Assembly: GCA_951802195.1 (NCBI GenBank)
Contig: OX637620.1
Location: 930,001 to 994,000, forward strand
DNA: 64,000 nt
Reading direction: 5' to 3'
DNA from: Tausonia pullulans
Lineage: Eukaryota; Basidiomycota; Tremellomycetes; Cystofilobasidiales; Mrakiaceae
Shown here: piece after piece, positions 46,309 to 55,834 of the stretch
How the letters are laid out: each line of letters starts with the position of its first letter
Numbering within the stretch: the stretch's first letter is position 1
Program-made: the position numbers and the translations under genes
The notes under the pieces: generated by a model
The model's input: only the letters and a program-made list of their open reading frames with translations
Told to the model about the DNA's origin: nothing
Databases searched by the model: none

Positions 46309-48389
46309 ATGTCGCCAGCCCTCACCCTCCTTCGAGCGCTCCCCCGCCGGCCTCTCCGACGAAGCCTCCTGCTCCGGTCCTATGCGTCTGCTGAGTTCTC
46401 CATCCCTGTAATCGACTTCTCACGCTTCCTCAATGCGAAGGACGACAAGGAGAAGGTCGCCGCGGCGAGCGAGGTTGTCGACGCACTGGTCGAAAAGGGC
46501 TTCATGGTGGGTTGCCTTTGCCCCTCTTTCAGGACACACACTGGGCGGCAAGACTTACCATGTTTCTTTTTTCAAGTATCTGAGCGGTCATGGCATCCCT
46601 CAGTGCGTCCGTCGTCTCTAGTCGCGTGGTCCTTGACGCTGGTCGTCGACCCGCAGCTCTCATCCTAGAGGGACACCTTCGGCCTGACCCGACGCCCGCT
46701 TCTTTCCGTCTTCACAGGGAGGAGATCGATGCTACGTTCAGAGAGGTAAGGCCAAGGACGGGGTACAACAAGGGAAGGCCTCCTTGCTGATATAAGGGCC
46801 CTGCAGTCCGAAAAGTTCTTCCATCTTCCCATTGAGCAAAAGGAGCCGCTCGCCTGGAAGGGTAAATCCATGCTACCCACAAATCGCGGCCCGCTACTGA
46901 CACACACACACACATACATGCCTGCATTTCTTCTGCTCTTCTAGACCCTCGAGCCAATCGAGGTTAGTTGGCCTGGCCTAATCCAGGGCTCTGTGGAGCT
47001 TGAGACCGCTCTGACGCGCGAACGCAACGCAGGCTGGGTCGCTCACGGTCGCGAGCGCGTCACTCAATCGGCCGATCCTGGTATTTGCGACGATAGTATT
47101 TCTTCGTTGGGAAGATTTCTCGCTAACTGGTCACAACACCCCCTTTAGAGGAGATTAAGAAGATGCGTCAGCAGGCGCCTGACTACAAGGGTGCGTCTCC
47201 ATGTTGCACGCCGTCCTGCGGGTCAGAAAGACTGAAAAGATTGCCGCCTCCAGAGAGCATGGAGGTCGGCCGTGAGAGAGACCCTGGCAATGCCGATCCC
47301 AAGTGGAAGAACGAGTGAGTGCAAGAACACTGGATATACCTCGGAAACGCTGTCTAGTGACTTACGAGCGCACACAGATGGCCGCCGGCCGGTGTCGTGA
47401 GTTTTCTCTCCTGCTTTCATCTCATGTGATTATTATCTAATATTGTTCGACCTCTTAGCTCGATTCCTACAAGCCTCAGGTTCTCAAGTTTTTCGATCTC
47501 AACCACCAGCTCCAACTCCAGGTCATGCGCTCCATCGCTCTCGGACTCAAGCTTCCGGAAACATTCTTTGACGACAAGGTGTGCCTGTATGCATCCTCGA
47601 CTTATCCTTAGGCTGACGCTGCTCTCCGCTGCTCAGTGTAATGAGCAGTTTCACAATCTTCGGCTGCTCAATTATCCATCCGTCCCGGCCAAGCTCCTTG
47701 AGGGCGGTGGAACTCGGGCTGGAGCACACTCTGGTGAGCTTCTTGCCCTCTCAAGTCCTCGCATCCCATGTCGCTGACGCACTTTACTGGCATACAGACT
47801 ATGGAACCGTCACTCTTCTTCACCAGGACTCGGTCGGCGGACTCGAGGTCCAAGATCCGAACTGTGAGCATCTCTGCACCACAGCAGAAAGAGAAGGGGT
47901 AGAAACTGACGACCTCGGTCGACTTTCAGCCGGTATCTACCATTCCGCGACTCCAATTCCGGGAACAATCGTCGTGAACGTCGGCGACCTACTCTGTACG
48001 TCCTCTCTGTTGACTCTCCTCCTGAGCTTTGCCCTGCTTACTACTGTCACTTCCTATCAGCTCGCTGGTCCAACAACGTCCTCCGTTCGACGCTCCACCG
48101 CGTCGTCGCTCCGCCCGTCAGAGAGATTGCGAAGTCAGACGGCTCGGGCGAGACCGTGCTCGCCACGCCAGCCCGGCAGTCGATGGCCTTCTTCTCCAAC
48201 CCAAACCAGGGGACCGTGATTGAGTGCCTTCCGACGTGCCAGTCCGAGGGCAACGAGGCCAAGTACGAGCCCGTCACTACGAATGAGTGTAAGTCTGGCC
48301 TGTCAAATTTCGTTCTGTGGGCGAACTTATGCTGATGTACTCCTGGGTTGTCAGACATCGTCGGCCGTCTCTCGGCCACCTACTCGTGA
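46309..48389 (+). CDS. Fe(II)/2-oxoglutarate-dependent oxygenase (isopenicillin N synthase-like)
   Basis: Non-haem iron oxygenase; substrate unknown. Fifteen exons: 46309..46506, 46577..46602, 46718..46745, 46807..46861, 46945..46962, 47033..47080, 47149..47190, 47254..47314, 47378..47396, 47459..47578, 47637..47733, 47798..47863, 47930..47995, 48061..48288, 48355..48389; 368 aa, all phases consistent. The N-terminus (LRALPRRPL, RRSLLLRSYAS) looks like a mitochondrial presequence. Then come the DIOX-N motif FSIPVIDFSRFL and YLSGHGIPQ, FRESEKFFHLPIEQKEPLAW, and the iron-binding pair in AGAHSDYGTVTLLHQDSVGG (HxD) with the distal His in RSTLHRVVAPP. The 2OG-binding Arg follows in that region, although the usual RxS is replaced by context RQSMAFF. 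GIYHSATPIPGTIVVNVGDL precedes the distal His. Several exons are under 30 nt. Confidence 0.88.
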
Positions 48390-48646
48390 TTTGTTTATGT
48401 GATTCTCTTTCTCTTGGATGTGGTTCTCGGTGTCTATTCACATGCTTGTGCTGTCAAACTAACGTAAATGGCAAGACCGTTGAGAACCACCTTGTCCTTG
48501 GTTCTGCCTGGTTCCAGCCCTATTCACTAACGCGATGGCGTACTGGGACTTCTGATGGGGAGCAACGGTCCTGGTCGAACGATATAGCGCTAAATGATCG
48601 ATTAGCAAGACCGATCTGGGACATGAAATGAAAGTGCAAAATGAAA

Positions 48647-48719
48647 GACCCTTAACGGATTTGAACCGTTGACCCCCAGATTTGGAATCTGGTGCTCTAA
48701 CCAACTGAGCTAAAGGATC
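48647..48719 (-). tRNA. tRNA-Trp (anticodon CCA)
   Basis: 73-nt cloverleaf on the minus strand. The acceptor stem GATCCTT pairs with AAGGGTC (one T-G pair); the D arm is GCTC...GAGC; the anticodon stem CCAGA/TCTGG encloses the loop TTCCAAA, so positions 34-36 are CCA; the T arm is AACGG-TTCAAAT-CCGTT. No intron. It lies about 260 bp after the 2OG oxygenase stop. Confidence 0.96.
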
Positions 48720-48828
48720 ATAAGCTTTAGATGCTTGTGCGATGTCAAGGGAACCACAGCGACCCTCGATTATTCTTTCAAAAGTTTGCCCTCTTTTTTG
48801 TCACGACTAATGTCCACACCCATATATT

Positions 48829-48955
48829 GCTTTCCTTCTACCTGTTCTTTACTTTCGCTCTCCCTCTATCTGGCTACTACTCGATATCTCTCATAGGGTT
48901 ACCTCGTTCTCTACGTATAACTCATGACTTAAATACAAAAAAAAAACTAATGAGA
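48829..48955 (+). repeat. Degenerate repeat, copy A
   Basis: Pyrimidine-rich block ending in a conserved core (CTCTACGTATAACTCATGAC) and a run of A. The same order recurs in copies B and C downstream. A and B are clearly similar through the core. Confidence 0.7.
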
Positions 48956-49249
48956 TTCGCAAGATCGCGTCTTCGATCCGGCCGACACATTGGCAGTCGA
49001 GCATGAGGTGGATGACTGACAGTGGACAAATGACTGGAACTGCTGCCGGTGCCGTTTTCGATCCTGGGTGACAAGCAGGTCAGGGGTGGGGAAGTATTGG
49101 TAGATCACGACCATGGCCACCGCTCGACAGAGCTGGTCATCTTGATATGTACCTTTGGATCTCCCTTACTCCGCCCCCTCTTACCTCCCACATCTGTCAT
49201 ATTCAATCAACGCTCTTTACCATGAACATTTTACCTTTTACCATCTTCT

Positions 49250-49371
49250 GCTTTCCTTCCACCTCTTCTTTCGTTTTCGCTCTCCCTCAATGTAGCTGCG
49301 GCTCGCTGTCGCTCACAGGGTTGCCTCGTCCTCTACGTATAACGCATGACTTGATTACAAAAAAAACTCAT
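49250..49371 (+). repeat. Degenerate repeat, copy B
   Basis: Matches copy A along its length: CTTTCCTTC..., CGCTCTCCCTC, AGGGTTGCCTCGTC, core CTCTACGTATAACGCATGAC, then an A run. Spacing from A is about 420 bp. Confidence 0.7.
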
Positions 49372-49570
49372 CGCGGTCGTCTTGTCTTCTCCCCTTCCAC
49401 TAAACCCTCCTATCGATGCCTGTCCCCCCCCCTCCCCTCCTCCTTGTTGTATTCTTTGTATCTCCCGCATCCTCTCCCTTCTCCGCTCATTCTGTCTTGA
49501 GCACTTTTACCTCTCATCTCCTACCCCCTCTCCTTATGCACTCTCCTCTTCTCAATCTTTAGATAGATTT

Positions 49571-49655
49571 TCTCCCCGCTTCCTTCCTCTTATTGTCTCT
49601 CACGGGTCAGGTCGTCCTCTACGCTTGATCCACGACTTATGGCAAAAAAGGAAAA
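49571..49655 (+). repeat. Degenerate repeat, copy C (shorter)
   Basis: Shares CTCACGGGTCAGGTCGTCC, then CTCTACGCTTGATCCACGAC and an A run with copies A and B, but is more diverged. Confidence 0.5.
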
Positions 49656-50261
49656 TGACAGAGATTCGGTCATCCTGGAATGAAACTGGCGCAGTGGCTC
49701 CCAGATATGCACGTACGTATGTGGGTGGGGTCCATTGACTGATCGAGGGACAGGTCTCGCTCTTCCCTCGTTCTAGCCCCCCCCCCCCTTTGCCTCACTC
49801 CCCTCTGGCCTTCATTTCTGTCCCTCTCCCGTCCGTCTGTCCTACTTCCCATCCAAGTGCACGTCGGGGTCGACTTGTCCTCCGTCCTGATACTCTTCCG
49901 ACTCGCGCGGACTCAGAGAGAGAGAAAGAGAGAGAGGAGACAAAACAAGACTCTTTTTATCACATGATAGAGAGAAAAGATATGGGAGATGGACATGCGT
50001 TATTAGACAGAATAGAGAAGAGGAGAGGCGCGCAATGAAGGAAGAGAGAAGGTGAGTTGTCCGACGACGGACTATATAGAAAGGAATGGAGAGGAGGAAA
50101 AAGGCGACGGGCAAGCGGGCGAACGAAATCGAGAAGCAGAAGGCAAAGGCAAAAAAACGAGGGAGAGGGAAGCAAAGGGCGGAGACGTTTGCAAGACGAA
50201 GCAAAAAACGAAGGAGCAACTCTCAACACCTCCCACCCCCACTCCTCTTCAACACCATCGA

Positions 50262-53021
50262 TTACCATCTCTCCGTCTCGTACCCATCCTGCGTCCAGCC
50301 CCGGTCACTCTCGAAGCTCCCGACCCGGACGGGGACGGGGGCAGCCGTGGCGACGCCGACACTCTCAGGAGAGACTGAGGGAGTGGGAATGTAGGAGATA
50401 GCCTTGAAGCTGAGCGAGTCCTTCGGGAGCGGAGGGACGGCGTTCGGGTCGGTGATCCGGGCAGGGCGAGCGGCCTGGACGCGGGGGACGAAGAGTGGAG
50501 CGGAGACGTTGAGGTGCGGCTGATGAGGAGGAGGAGGGGGAGGAGGAGGGGGAGGAGGAGGGGGAGGAGGAGGAGGGAGGTGCGAATGCGGATGCTGGTG
50601 TGGGAGGTGCTGGGCGGCGAGGTGAGGAGGCGGAGAAGGGTAGTGCGCGAAGGAAGGATGAGGAGGGAAAGAGGGGTAGAAGAAGGAAGAAAGGTCGTGA
50701 AAAGGGAGGGGAGCAGGTGGAGGGGGGTAGAAGAGCTGATGGTGCTGGGGCGACAGCGCTTCGAACCCGCCGCCAGGGAAGTCATATGGGTTGGGCTCGA
50801 CGTACCCGCCGCCTTGCCACGGCAACCCTGGGTTATGCTGCTGCTGCTGAGGGTGCAGGGGAGCGCCCATAGACAGCTGCTCGGGTGAGGGCACAGGCAG
50901 GCTGTTGGCCCAGAACGGCGAGGGGTGGTGGCCCGGCGGCGGCTGGAGGTGAGGAGCCTGAAGGAAGGCCTGGGGAGGCAGCGGCGCATCTGCATAGGCA
51001 AAGACGTATTGCTGGCCCGAGGCGTCAAAGACGGCGCCGTTCTCGCTGATGAGTCCCGGTGGGAGCTCCAAGTTGCCGTGCATCGAGGGACCGGTGACTG
51101 AGGGGGGAAGGAGCGGGTCGTCGTAGCAGATTCCGGGTTGAGAAGCCGGCGCGAGGTTGGAAGAAGCGGGAGGAGATGGGTGGAGAGGGAAGGCCAAGCC
51201 AGTCTCCGAGTGAGGAAAAGGAGCAAGAGCAGCACCGGTCTTGGACCCTGAAGCGGACGCGGACGCAGCAAGCGATGCAGGCGAGAAGAGGGCAAGAATA
51301 TCGGCCGACTCTTCCCCTGTCGAGATCTGCGGTTCCGACCCCGGCAGAAGGCCTGACGCATAGAGCACCGCCGGATCCGCATTCGGGCGACGAGGCGTGG
51401 GTTGCTCGATGATGACTGACGCGGAGGACGAAGGGGTCGTCATGACCTTAGTGGGCAGGCCGTCGTCCGGCGCAACCGTCGTCGAATTCGAAGGGACCGG
51501 CGAGACGGAGGGCGATGATGCGATAGAGGCAGCGGACCTGCAAGCCGGGAGTCTGACATTCACAACGGCCGCAGCATCTGCATCGAACGGGGATGGCACT
51601 CGCTGGAGCTCCAGAGCGCCGGGTCTAGTTGCGGCTGCGAGACCACAACCGGCCTTGCCTTTCCTAGACTTGCGTTGCGAGACGACGGTCTCCGAGTCCA
51701 TGCCGGGTAGTTTGACACGGAGCTTGCCTCCTGTCGCGCCGGCAATCCCCAGCGGGGCAGAGAGGCTCGTCGTGGGGGACTCAAGTACGTGCGCCTCGGC
51801 AAGGCGCAGCTTCCTGCGCTCGAGTTTATCCCGCTTGGTCTGCTTCTTTGCATCCAAACGAGCGAGTGCTGCGTCCCCAGGAGGCGTAGAACCGTCGTTG
51901 GAAGGGAGGGGGGCCACAACAACTTTGTTCTCGGGCGGTGCGACTTTCCTCGACGACCCACGAGCAGCCTGCTTCCCAGAGGCTTTGACCGATCCCGCGT
52001 TTGAGCCTGTTTGAAAGAAATGAGGATCTAAATATCAGCCCGGGCTGTTTGACAGAAATGCCGCAAGCGAGAAGCAGTAAGATGCTTACCTGCCACAGAA
52101 GGAGGGACAGACGAAATCGGCGAGTCACGAAAAGAAGAAGTTGGCGACGAGGCGAGTGACATGAGAGGGGGCGGCGCCACTCTGGAATCTGCGAACGAGA
52201 GGAAGTAATCATCAGTCATATTCGGCAGCATACCCTCAGCGAAGCGCGCCTGCCCACGTACTCGACGATTTCTTCTCTCTCCTTTTGCCCTGGCTCGAAG
52301 GAAGCGGGAGCGGTTTGGAGATATCAACCTTGCTGAAGTCCGCAAAGTCGATATCCGGCAGCAGCTCCCCAGCGTCGGCCGCCTCGTCGTCGAACCAGCT
52401 CCTGCTCGAGACGGGTGGGATAATGACCGCGGGAGGAGCCGTCATGGGTGTGATCGGCTGAGGTGTCGCCGGGTGCAATGGAGGAGCGAGGTCCTCGTCG
52501 TCGTCGGCGGCTTTGAAGGCCTTGGACTTGCGGGCACGCTTCTTCTTGGTCTTAGAAGCCGCACCAGGGAAGGCGGAGGTAAGGTCGTTGTTGAACGACG
52601 ACGCGTCCGACCCGGAGGGAGCCGGCCCGGACGCGACGACGACGTGTGTGTCGTCCCCAGTGTCCGAGTCGACAAGGGTTTTGCGGCGTCTCACAAGACT
52701 CTCATTGACCTCACTGTCGCTCTCGACATGTTGGCCCCCGTCGACATCATTGGAGTCAGGCCGAGTGCCTCGCCAGCGACGAGGCTGGCGAGAGGAGGAG
52801 GCAGCACTGCGTGAGGCCGACTTCACCGATGAGTGTGTCGCCGACGCTGAGCGAGAGGAAGACGCATCGTCACCCGTGTTGGAGGGGGCCCTAGAGGAAG
52901 CAGGCCGGGTCTTTAGGGAGTCATCCGGTGAGGCTGACGGAGGAGAGGCGCGTTGAGGAGCGACCGACAGGCGAGGGTGGGGACGAGGTGCGGTCGATCG
53001 CTTGGTCGAGGCAGAGGGCAT
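50262..53021 (-). CDS. Large Pro/Ser-rich protein, unknown function
   Basis: Three exons in reading order: 52262..53021, 52090..52188, 50262..52006; 867 aa. Introns are 73 and 83 nt, and all joins are in phase. The protein is mostly disordered. It has a basic Ser-rich N-terminus (about residues 1-90), a nuclear-localisation-like cluster (SKTKKKRARKSKAFK), a conserved-looking acidic/aromatic motif (SWFDDEAADAGELLPDIDFA), then a basic helix (AKKQTKRDKLERRKLRLAEA) and a long Pro-, Gln- and His-rich region with aromatic residues. That region includes an unbroken run of 17 prolines encoded near 50521-50575. The C-terminus DSLSFKAISYIPTPSVSP resembles short linear motifs of mRNA-decay factors (EDC-like proline motifs), but this is speculation. 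A possible N-terminal extension upstream is discussed in the findings. Confidence 0.7.
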
Positions 53022-53864
53022 GCGAGAGAGGCCTGCAGCCAGGGTGGGACGGGAAAGAGTTCGTCAGTGTGAGATCGGCCTCTGAGACGTCTTCTGGGGC
53101 CGAGAATCGGCGCAAGAGGCAGTCGAGGGGTAAGAGAAGGCGTAATGTGGGACCCGGTGGATCAAAGGGAGGCGACGGGTGGGGGGTCTCCATCTGATCG
53201 TGGGTTTCAACGGAGATCAAGCAGCCCATGAAGAGGAGGCCACCAATATGGCCGAGAGTGATATGCGACGGCCGGCCCTCGGAAGGACCCTCGGAGGGAC
53301 CCGCAAGTGCGGCAAGTGGAGGAGGGAAGGGCTCTCTGTATGACACGTCGCGTGCATGAAGGGGAAGGGTGGGGCAGGGGGGTGGGGCGGAGACTCACGT
53401 ATGAGGGTGCGTGGTGTCTTGTCGTAATCTGAAGCTAGCTTATGGGCGAGGAAGGCACGAAGGGAGCAAGAGGAGGGAGGGCGCGGAAATGATGAAGAAG
53501 AGGGGGTTGGAAGGTGGAGGTGGTTGGTCCAAGGATGCGAACTTGGGACGGCCAGGAAGACGCGAGCAGGAGGTGGGACGGAAAACCGTGGGAACTGCGT
53601 TGCCGATCCGCCCAACGCGACACCCTCCACGCTGACCCGCGTCTCGCCCGCCAGGCATCCAACACTCGGCCACCCATCGACTCTCAACAGCCCCTCGCTC
53701 GTCATGCCCATGTACTCGGATGCCCCCAGCAAGACTGTCGATCCAGATCTCGTCAGTTGACCGCCTTCTTCTTGAGAGGAGAGCAGCATCGCGTCTTTGA
53801 GGCTGACCGACACGCGATCTCCCTTTGACTCTCTCTCCGCCCTCCCTGTTATCAGGGCAACCTC
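53022..53864. promoter_or_regulatory. Divergent interval between the Pro-rich gene and the RRM gene
   Basis: 843 bp between two starts. Most of it is covered by a long minus-strand open frame that may be coding (next entry). Otherwise only promoter function can be assumed. Confidence 0.45.
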
Positions 53865-53939
53865 ATGACCGCGATCAAACGCAACCCTCGGGCGATGCCA
53901 TACTCCGTGGGTCTCACCTCTGTAAGCTAGACGGTTCAT
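53217..53939 (-). CDS. Possible minus-strand exon or small gene, unknown
   Basis: 240-codon open frame. Its first half has balanced, protein-like composition (SLKDAMLLSSQEEGGQLTRS, GSTVLLGASEYMGMTSEGLL, RVDGWPSVGCLAGETRVSVE) and then becomes Ser/Pro-rich. A GTGAGT donor near 53398 can be joined in phase to an acceptor just before 53037, which leads into the start of the Pro-rich gene in its own frame. It could therefore be that gene's upstream exon, a separate gene, or chance. Its start overlaps the assumed first exon of the plus-strand RRM gene. Confidence 0.3.
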   Translation of the reverse strand: MNRLAYRGETHGVWHRPRVAFDRGHEVALITGRAERESKGDRVSVSLKDAMLLSSQEEGGQLTRSGSTVLLGASEYMGMTSEGLLRVDGWPSVGCLAGETRVSVEGVALGGSATQFPRFSVPPPARVFLAVPSSHPWTNHLHLPTPSSSSFPRPPSSCSLRAFLAHKLASDYDKTPRTLIRESPPHPPAPPFPFMHATCHTESPSLLHLPHLRVPPRVLPRAGRRISLSAILVASSSWAA

Positions 53940-55251
53940 CTGCCGCCCAGGCTGACGAGGCTGTCCGTTTATCCAGCGGCCTAGCGGCCGCCTTGCTGGC
54001 CCGCCTCCGCCTCGCTACACCCCGGCCGACCCGAACGCTCCAGGCAGCTGGAAGCACGATCTTTTCGGCTCCAACAAAAAGGGAGGCGCCCTCGCTCTCC
54101 GACTCGATACCGAAGCCCAGGGCAACAGCACGCGTGGCCGTGCCAGAGGCGCCGACGGCGAGCTTCCGGACTTGCTTGACCCGAGCCTTGACCTCGGGAC
54201 GGGCGTCAAGCAGCGGGGGAACACGGCGTCGTCCAAGCCGAGTCTTGCGGACAGGCTTGGGGCTGGTGGGGTAGTCCGCACTCCGAGGGGGGCGGCGGCG
54301 ACGGCGGTCATTACGAGCGCGAGGAGCAACCAGGCCGCGTCGAGGGCGCCTCCGGCAATTCCAACGCGACATGCAACGACGACGGCGACGAGGCCGGCGG
54401 TTCCTGCGGCTGTCCCCTCTGGTCCGGGCCTTAGCATCAAGGGCAAGAGCGGCAAGACAGTCGTAGAGGTTGCGAACCTCGCGCAGGGCACGTCGGCAGA
54501 GGATGTCAAGGTGTGTCGAAGGCTTCCGCTCGCTCGCCGTGCATTTCTCAGGACGTCCACTCAGACCCTCCTCGTCACAGATGACTTTCGAGAGCTTTGG
54601 CGAGGTCGAGGACGCTCGGGTAACGCGGGAGACTCGCGAGGCTGTCTCGGTTCGTTCCTTCCTGACTTGCCTCACGTCGCGCGTCGCGACGCGTCTGCGA
54701 TCCTGATCCGACGATCTCCCTCCCTCCATCAGGTCCAAGTCGAGTTCAAATTCGCCTCTTCGGCCCACAAGGCTGTCGAGGCCTTCAACAACCAGCTTGC
54801 CGACGGCCGCGTCCTATCTGTTTCGATCAAGGAGATCCCACCTCCGCCTCCGCCGCCGGCTGGTCCACGCGCTACTGCTCCTGCTTCTCGGTCTACTGCC
54901 GCTGTCCCGGCTGCCCAGAGTGGTTCAGCCCTCTTTTCGCGACTGGGCCTGCCGGCTATCACCAAGGCGGGGGGCGCCGCGCCGCCGCCAGCCTCTGGCG
55001 CGAGGAGCGCGACAGGCGGCGGAGGAGACCTGATGGACGGCTTCGGATCGGCCTCGTTCGTCGCTCTCTCCCACGCTTCACCGCTGCGAATCATCTCACT
55101 GACAACAACGAGCGCCTCGCCTCATAGGAAGATGTACTCGGACTCGCTCGCCAACTCCGGGGCTGCGCCGTCGTCAAGCGGACGGGGCTTTGGGGGGCGA
55201 GGGGGAGGCCGCCGACGAGCGACTGCTGCGGGCTCGATGGACATCGACTGA
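53865..55251 (+). CDS. Single-RRM nuclear RNA-binding protein (Aly/REF-like RRM)
   Basis: Exons: 53865..53921, 53977..54510, 54581..54649, 54733..55055, 55128..55251; 368 aa. The RRM starts KTVVEVANLAQGTSAEDVKM (RNP2-like), continues TFESFGEVEDARVTRET, then VQVEFKFASSAHKAVEAFNN (RNP1 position) and QLADGRVLSVSIKEIPPPP. Before it are ADPNAPGSWKHDLFGSNKKG and SSKPSLADRLGAG; after it are a second short SALFSRLGLP motif and a Gly/Arg tail (RGFGGRGGGRRRATAAG). RRM plus RG-rich tail and short basic motifs fit an mRNA-export adaptor of the Aly/REF/Yra1 kind, but the typical N-terminal Yra1 box is not seen, so the assignment is tentative. The intron 55056..55127 is 72 nt and open, so retention would add 24 residues. 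The first exon is short and the least certain part. Confidence 0.65.
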
Positions 55252-55834
55252 GGGAGGGGCGAGGACTTGTTGTTTGCCTGCTTTATCACTAATTCTCTTT
55301 GGAATCTTGGCGCTGTCCGCTCGCCGCATGCGAGAGTTGGCAATTGCACTGTGACCCCCCGCGCGAGCCTGCGGAGTAACCCTGGCCAAGGCGGCGAGCG
55401 GGCGAGGCGTGCTGGACACCGGCGGGCGACGTCGGTCCGCTGATGCCCGCACGATTGCCCGTTCGTTCGTCCACTACTTTGTTGCGTCCGTCTCTTCCTC
55501 GAACGACCTCCGTCCGCTCCACATCAGCCCGTCTTTTCTTCCGACCCTTGTCCTTCGCTGGGCCCCTTGGGTCCCTGCCCTCATCCTCTCTTCCCCAACC
55601 CTTGATCAGCTCTTAGTTCGGCGCTCGCCGTCCGCAAACGGAAGTCACCGTCTTCTCGCCCCCCCTTCTCTCGGCGGCCCCTCACCGTCCTCTGCGGCCA
55701 CCTCTCGTCCCCCACAGCCTCGGCCGCCGGCGTCAACTCTGGGTCTGCTCCCTCTCGTGCAAACAGGCTGTCACTCTCCTCTTTCTCACAGTTTCTCCCT
55801 TCCCCGACATCCATCGCCTCTCTTACCGTCCACC
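55252..55834. other. Intergenic: RRM gene 3' flank and SRF1-like promoter
   Basis: 583 bp. The frame of the next gene is open upstream of its ATG, but composition and the CACC context at 55831 favour the start at 55835. No other gene. Confidence 0.5.

Larger units (their letters stand above)
48720..50261. other. Gene-poor stretch after tRNA-Trp
   Basis: About 1.54 kb with the three repeat copies, further C/T-rich sequence (49390-49560), a C run near 49780 and a purine-rich 3' flank of the next gene (49910-50200). No supported protein gene. Confidence 0.5.

Noticed and set aside
50249-51382. 377-codon minus-strand open frame
   Set aside because: Alternative frame of the Pro-rich gene; Arg/Leu/Ser-rich. 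The other frame joins its upstream exons in phase.
54172-55251. RRM gene as a single long plus-strand open frame
   Set aside because: Reading through the introns breaks the RRM (inserts Arg/Leu-rich runs between VEVANLAQ... and TFESFGE...). Spliced exons give the clean domain.
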